Source: Xylophilus sp. GW821-FHT01B05 (GTDB lineage Bacteria > Pseudomonadota > Gammaproteobacteria > Burkholderiales > Burkholderiaceae_C). Taken from it: 64,000 bases of DNA. Positions 60,679-64,000 of this stretch are shown piece after piece (position 1 is the first letter of the stretch; each line of letters opens with the position of its first letter). The stretch lies in the NCBI GenBank assembly GCA_038961845.1, contig CP152408.1, positions 5,022,001 to 5,086,000 of the forward strand, written 5' to 3'. The notes under the pieces were generated by a model. It did not search any database. It saw only the letters and a list, made by a program, of their open reading frames with translations, and had not been told where the DNA came from. Both the position numbers and the translations under genes were made by a program.

Positions 60679-61731
60679 TCAGGTCGCGGCTTCTCTTTCC
60701 AGCAACTGACGTTTGCGCTCTACCCCCCAGCGGTAGCCCGACAACTGCCCATCGCTGCGCACCACGCGGTGGCAGGGAATGGCCACCGCCAGCTTGTTGG
60801 CGCCACAGGCCTGGGCCACTGCACGCACCGAGGTCGGCGCACCAATGCGCGCAGCGATCTCGGCGTAGCTGGCGGTGCGGCCCGCCGGTATCTCGCGCAG
60901 CGCCTGCCACACCCGCTGCTGGAAGGCCGTGCCGCGCAGGTCCAGCGGCAAATCCAGCCCCAGCGCCGGCAGCTCGATCAGCCCCACCACCTGGGCCACC
61001 AGTTGCTCGAAGGCCGCATCGCCGCCGATCAGCTCGGCCTGGGGAAACAAATCCTGCAGCTCGCGCGCCAGCGCGTCTGGGTCATCGCCCAGCAGGATGG
61101 CGCAGACACCGCGCTGGCTGCGCGCCACCAGGATCGCCCCCAGCGAGCACTGCCCCACGGCAAAGCGAATGGCGGCATTGGTGCCGCCGGCGCGGTAGTC
61201 GCTGGGCGTCATGCCCAGCACACGGTCGGCCGACTCGTAGAAGCGGCTGCTGGACTGAAAGCCGGCGTCATAGATCGCATCGGTGACTGAGGCGCTGCGG
61301 CCCAGTTGCGTGCGCAGCTTCTGCGCCCGGTGCGCGTCGGCATAGGCTTTGGGCGTCAAGCCGGTCACGGACTTGAACACGCGGTGAAAGTGGAAAGGGC
61401 TCATGCCGGCTGCCTGCGCCAGCGCGTTCAGCGTCGGCAGCGCCTCTGCTCCCTCGATGCGGCGACAGGCCGCCGCAACGGTTGCCGCGTGCTGGGCGGC
61501 GAGCGCCGTCTGGTCGGCCGCGGCCCGGCGGCTGGGCCGGTAGCCGGCGGCCTCAGCGGCGGCGGGCGTGTCGAAGAACTCGACGTTCTCCGGGCGCGGC
61601 AGGCGCGAAGGGCTGCTCGGGCGGCAGTAGACGCCGGTGGTTTTGACGGCATAGACAAACTGCGTGTCCGCCGCCGCATCACGCGCCAACACGCACGCCC
61701 AGCGCGGGTCAATTTCAGTAGTGCTTGTCAT
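60679..61731 (-). CDS. ada: Ada-like protein with defective sensor domain
   Basis: A 350-aa three-part protein: Ada N-terminal domain, AraC HTH and O6-alkylguanine-DNA methyltransferase. The methyltransferase is intact with C320 in PCHRVV and the NKLAVA helix. The AraC region (ALAQAAGMSPFHFHRVFKSVTGLTPKAY) looks functional. In the N-domain only C36 (YCRPSS) remains; the other three zinc cysteines of E. coli Ada (C42, C69, C72) are S40, S67 and A70. It can probably repair O6-alkylguanine, but zinc-dependent methyl-phosphotriester sensing is doubtful. The ATG at 61731 matches the family start. Confidence 0.9.
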   Translation of the reverse strand: MTSTTEIDPRWACVLARDAAADTQFVYAVKTTGVYCRPSSPSRLPRPENVEFFDTPAAAEAAGYRPSRRAAADQTALAAQHAATVAAACRRIEGAEALPTLNALAQAAGMSPFHFHRVFKSVTGLTPKAYADAHRAQKLRTQLGRSASVTDAIYDAGFQSSSRFYESADRVLGMTPSDYRAGGTNAAIRFAVGQCSLGAILVARSQRGVCAILLGDDPDALARELQDLFPQAELIGGDAAFEQLVAQVVGLIELPALGLDLPLDLRGTAFQQRVWQALREIPAGRTASYAEIAARIGAPTSVRAVAQACGANKLAVAIPCHRVVRSDGQLSGYRWGVERKRQLLEREAAT

Positions 61732-61819
61732 GCACGTTCCCCTTGGATGTGGACAGGAGCCGACTGTAGAAGTCCTGTTCTGCGTGGGCACTCCGGCTCT
61801 TGCGATTGAATTCGGATTC

Positions 61820-62545
61820 TCACAAGGCATCGTGAAAGATGATGCCTAGCGTATGCCGCCGCCCCGCACGCACGCGGCTCACGCCGTGGCGCATGTTCAC
61901 CCGGTAGCTGCCACGCGTGCCCTGCACCGGCCGCTGGTGCACGGCAAACACCACGGCATCGCCCTGGCGCAGCGGCACCACCTCGGCACGCGACTGCATG
62001 CGCGGGCGCTGCTCGGTCAGCACAAACTCCCCACCCGAAAAATCCCGCCCCGGCTCAGACAACAAAATGGCCACCTGCAGCGGAAACACATATTCGCCAT
62101 ACAGGTCCTGGTGCAGGCAGTTGTAGTCGCCCTCGCCGTACTCCAGCATCAGCGGCGTGGGGCGCAACTGGCCTGCTGCATGGCAGCGCTCGATGAACTC
62201 CACATGCACCGCGGGATAGCGCGGCGCCAGGTCCATGACGCTGTTCCAGCGATTGGCAACCGCCACCAAGGGCGGGTAAAGCGCCGCGCGCAAATCCGCG
62301 ACCAACGGCGGCAGCGGGTAGTTGAAATACTGGTACTCACCACGACCAAAGCCGTGCCGCTCCATCACGACGCGGCTGCGGTAGAGCGCGCGTTGCGGAT
62401 AGAGCCCCGCCAACGCAACGCACTCGGCCGGTGTGAGCAACTGCGGCAGGCAGGCGCAGCCAAACTCATCCAGCTCCATCTCTACCCGCCCCCAGTCGAC
62501 GGCGTGCACGCGCTGCGTGATGTCATGGTGGGCGGGCATGTGCAT
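61820..62545 (-). CDS. 2OG-Fe(II) oxygenase (Oxygenase-NA family)
   Basis: A 241-aa cytoplasmic dioxygenase. The facial triad is H-Q-D in YNCLHQDLYGEYVFP and a later H in RVNMRHGVSRV, with the following Arg (VRAGRRHT) expected to bind 2-oxoglutarate. FSGGEFVLTEQRPRMQSRAEV is typical of PKHD-like enzymes. Start at 62545 (MHMPAHHD); codons upstream are not conserved. It is 88 bp upstream of ada on the same strand. Family members next to ada are thought to act on alkylated nucleic acids, but that role is not proven here. Confidence 0.85.
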   Translation of the reverse strand: MHMPAHHDITQRVHAVDWGRVEMELDEFGCACLPQLLTPAECVALAGLYPQRALYRSRVVMERHGFGRGEYQYFNYPLPPLVADLRAALYPPLVAVANRWNSVMDLAPRYPAVHVEFIERCHAAGQLRPTPLMLEYGEGDYNCLHQDLYGEYVFPLQVAILLSEPGRDFSGGEFVLTEQRPRMQSRAEVVPLRQGDAVVFAVHQRPVQGTRGSYRVNMRHGVSRVRAGRRHTLGIIFHDAL

Positions 62546-62694
62546 CGAAAAAATCCTCTGAATACGGCGATGGCGCAGTCTCCAAGCTTCGGCGACAGAG
62601 CGCACTCCGGGACTTGCGCTTGAATTCAGCGCAGAGAATCAGGAACGCTTCGGCCACCAGAATGGCCAGAGCACGACACACACCAAGGAGATTT

Positions 62695-63759
62695 ATGGAA
62701 AAAGTGCTTGAAGCCCAGGTACTACAAGGGCATATAGCTACTATTTTGGTAGCGAATGGCAGCACACGGCAAGAAGCCAATGCCGTCGCTGCCAACCTGG
62801 TGCTGGCCAACCTCAGCGGCCACGATTCGCACGGCGTGGGCATGCTGCCGCGCTACGTCGAGGCCACGCGCGAAGGCGGCCTGCAGCCCAACGCAGCGGT
62901 CGCCGTAAAACTTGATACCGGCGCCATGCTGGCGCTAGACGGCCAGCGCGGCTTTGGCCAGATCGTGGGTGCCGAGGCCATGGCGCTGGGCATCGCGCGC
63001 GCCAAGACGCACGGCAGTTGCATCCTGTCGCTGGCCAATGCCCACCACCTGGGCCGCATCGGCCATTTCGCCGAGATGGCCACGGCCGAAGGCCTGGTGT
63101 CGCTGCACTTCGTCAACGTGCTGTCGCGCCCGGTGGTGGCGCCCTGGGGCGGCGGCGACGGGCGCTTTGGCACCAACCCCTGCTGTATCGGCGTGCCGCT
63201 GCCGGGCGAGGCGCCCTTCATCCTCGACTTCGCCACCAGCCGCGTGGCCCAGGGCAAGATGCGCGTGGCCCACAACAAGGGCGAGCGCGTGCCGCCGGGC
63301 TACCTGATCGACGCGCAAGGCGCCCCCACGGACGACCCGGCCGTGGTGGTCGTGCCGCAAGCAGACGGCCTGTTCGGCGCCCTGATGACCTTCGGCGAGC
63401 ACAAGGGCTACGGCCTGGCCGTGGCCTGCGAGTTGCTGGGCGGCGCCCTTACCGGCAGCGGCACCTGGCACCGCCCGACCGACGCCTCGCGCGCGGTGGT
63501 CAACGGCATGCTCACGGTGCTGATCGACCCGCAAAAACTGGGCACCGCCGACAGCTTCGCAACCGAGTCCCGCGCCTTCATAGACTGGCTGCGCCAAAGC
63601 CCCGGCACGCTGGGCGAGCCCGGCGTGCAGATCGCCGGCGAGCCAGAGCGCGCCTACCGGCGGCAGCGCAGCCGCGACGGCATTGCGGTGGATGCGCAGA
63701 CCTGGGAGCAGATCGTGCGCGCGGGCAGGGAGCTGGGGGTGGAGATCGGCGCAGCCTGA
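62695..63759 (+). CDS. Ldh-family (malate/L-lactate/ureidoglycolate type) dehydrogenase
   Basis: A 354-aa NAD(P)-dependent oxidoreductase of the YlbC/AllD/MdhG fold, unrelated to classical LDH. It has SGHDSHGVGMLPRYVE (about residues 42-57), ILSLANAHHLGRIGHF, GTNPCCIGVP and HKGYGLAVACELLGG. A strong AAGGAG with 5-nt spacing fixes the ATG at 62695. The substrate may be malate, sulfolactate, 2,3-diketogulonate or ureidoglycolate; the sequence does not decide. It is monocistronic and divergent from the oxygenase gene. Confidence 0.9.
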   Translation: MEKVLEAQVLQGHIATILVANGSTRQEANAVAANLVLANLSGHDSHGVGMLPRYVEATREGGLQPNAAVAVKLDTGAMLALDGQRGFGQIVGAEAMALGIARAKTHGSCILSLANAHHLGRIGHFAEMATAEGLVSLHFVNVLSRPVVAPWGGGDGRFGTNPCCIGVPLPGEAPFILDFATSRVAQGKMRVAHNKGERVPPGYLIDAQGAPTDDPAVVVVPQADGLFGALMTFGEHKGYGLAVACELLGGALTGSGTWHRPTDASRAVVNGMLTVLIDPQKLGTADSFATESRAFIDWLRQSPGTLGEPGVQIAGEPERAYRRQRSRDGIAVDAQTWEQIVRAGRELGVEIGAA

Positions 63760-63766
63760 GCTTGGC

Positions 63767-64000
63767 TCAGGCCTCGGCCAGGGCCTCGGTGGAAGCGCCT
63801 TCCCGCAGTGCCGCAATGCGCTGCGCCATGCGCGCGCGGGCCTCGCCATAGGTGCCCGCGAAGATCTCATTGCGCCGCTTGCGGTTCTCGACGTTGGCGG
63901 GCGTGCGGAAGATCGAGGTGACCTTGGGCACGTACGCAAAACGGTGGCCATCCGCGTAGACGTTCCAGAGCACCCAGTCTTCCAGCGCATCCATGTCCAC
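63767..64000 (-). CDS. C-terminal part of a probable glycosyltransferase (5' end outside window)
   Basis: Seventy-seven codons are visible up to the stop at 63767. LEDWVLWNVYADGHRFAYVP resembles the ED-W end of the catalytic domain of family 2 glycosyltransferases, in which the Asp is the general base, followed by KVTSIFRTPANVENRKRRNE, a common C-terminal block. The rest lies beyond 64000, so family assignment is tentative. Confidence 0.55.
   Translation of the reverse strand: MDMDALEDWVLWNVYADGHRFAYVPKVTSIFRTPANVENRKRRNEIFAGTYGEARARMAQRIAALREGASTEALAEA

Noticed and set aside
62735..62760. Sequence resembling the ATAGCTACTATTTTGGTAGC type of dispersed repeat
   Set aside because: It lies within the conserved N-terminal coding region of the Ldh-family gene and its translation aligns with the family, so resemblance to the repeats is probably chance.

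Overview
The window looks like a chromosomal segment of a high-GC betaproteobacterium of the order Burkholderiales, most likely family Comamonadaceae (Acidovorax-like). The indications are a Bug-type substrate-binding protein, a 3HCDH-first fatty-acid oxidation operon, dense CoA-ester chemistry and several dispersed intergenic repeats of the kind I associate with that family. This assignment rests on gene content and style, not on a search. No rRNA, tRNA or CRISPR array was seen.

Layout. 1-3573 (-): MdtAB-type RND multidrug pump, cut by the window start. 3776-7776 (+): trehalose block otsB, a GH15 glucosidase and otsA. 8074-10879 (-): D-2-hydroxyacid dehydrogenase and an Atm1-type ABC exporter. 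10920-15236 (+): thioesterase, small HNH protein, then a siderophore receptor, PepSY reductase-like protein and small membrane protein behind a Fur-box-like palindrome. 15394-18475 (-): an ECF42-type sigma factor with two DGPF/YciI and two VOC proteins. 18676-25749: an acyl-CoA pathway (CoA-transferase, MaoC-type dehydratase, acyl-CoA ligase, two thioesterases, Bug protein) with an IclR regulator and shared operator-like palindromes. 25852-26712 (-): S1/P1 nuclease.

26932-40101 (-) is the most unusual part. Eleven closely spaced or overlapping genes encode a Tat-exported PaoABC-type molybdenum aldehyde oxidoreductase, a periplasmic cupin, a CMD-family protein, a complete RND efflux pump, a DHA2 exporter, a cytochrome P460 and a DUF4405 membrane protein with two H-x13-H heme-ligand pairs. 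A LysR gene is divergent. I infer a single aldehyde or phenolic stress system that oxidises in the periplasm, exports, and may pass electrons to the quinone pool.

41258-45564 (+): UDG-like protein, nucleotidyltransferase and an SsuABC-type ABC importer, with a decayed UDG fragment beyond it. 46014-50050 (+): M23 peptidase, then RpiR regulator, MFS carrier and a hydantoin-racemase-like protein without the usual cysteines. 50478-60598 (-): beta-oxidation operon (TetR, acyl-CoA dehydrogenase, DUF2147, 3HCDH/ECH, thiolase), separated by an IS66 element from a thioesterase and an enoyl-CoA hydratase that probably once completed it. 60679-62545 (-): an Ada protein lacking three of four sensor cysteines and a 2OG-Fe(II) oxygenase. 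62695-63759 (+): Ldh-family dehydrogenase. The end of a probable glycosyltransferase closes the window.

Most convergent gene pairs are separated by palindromic repeats, which probably act as bidirectional terminators.
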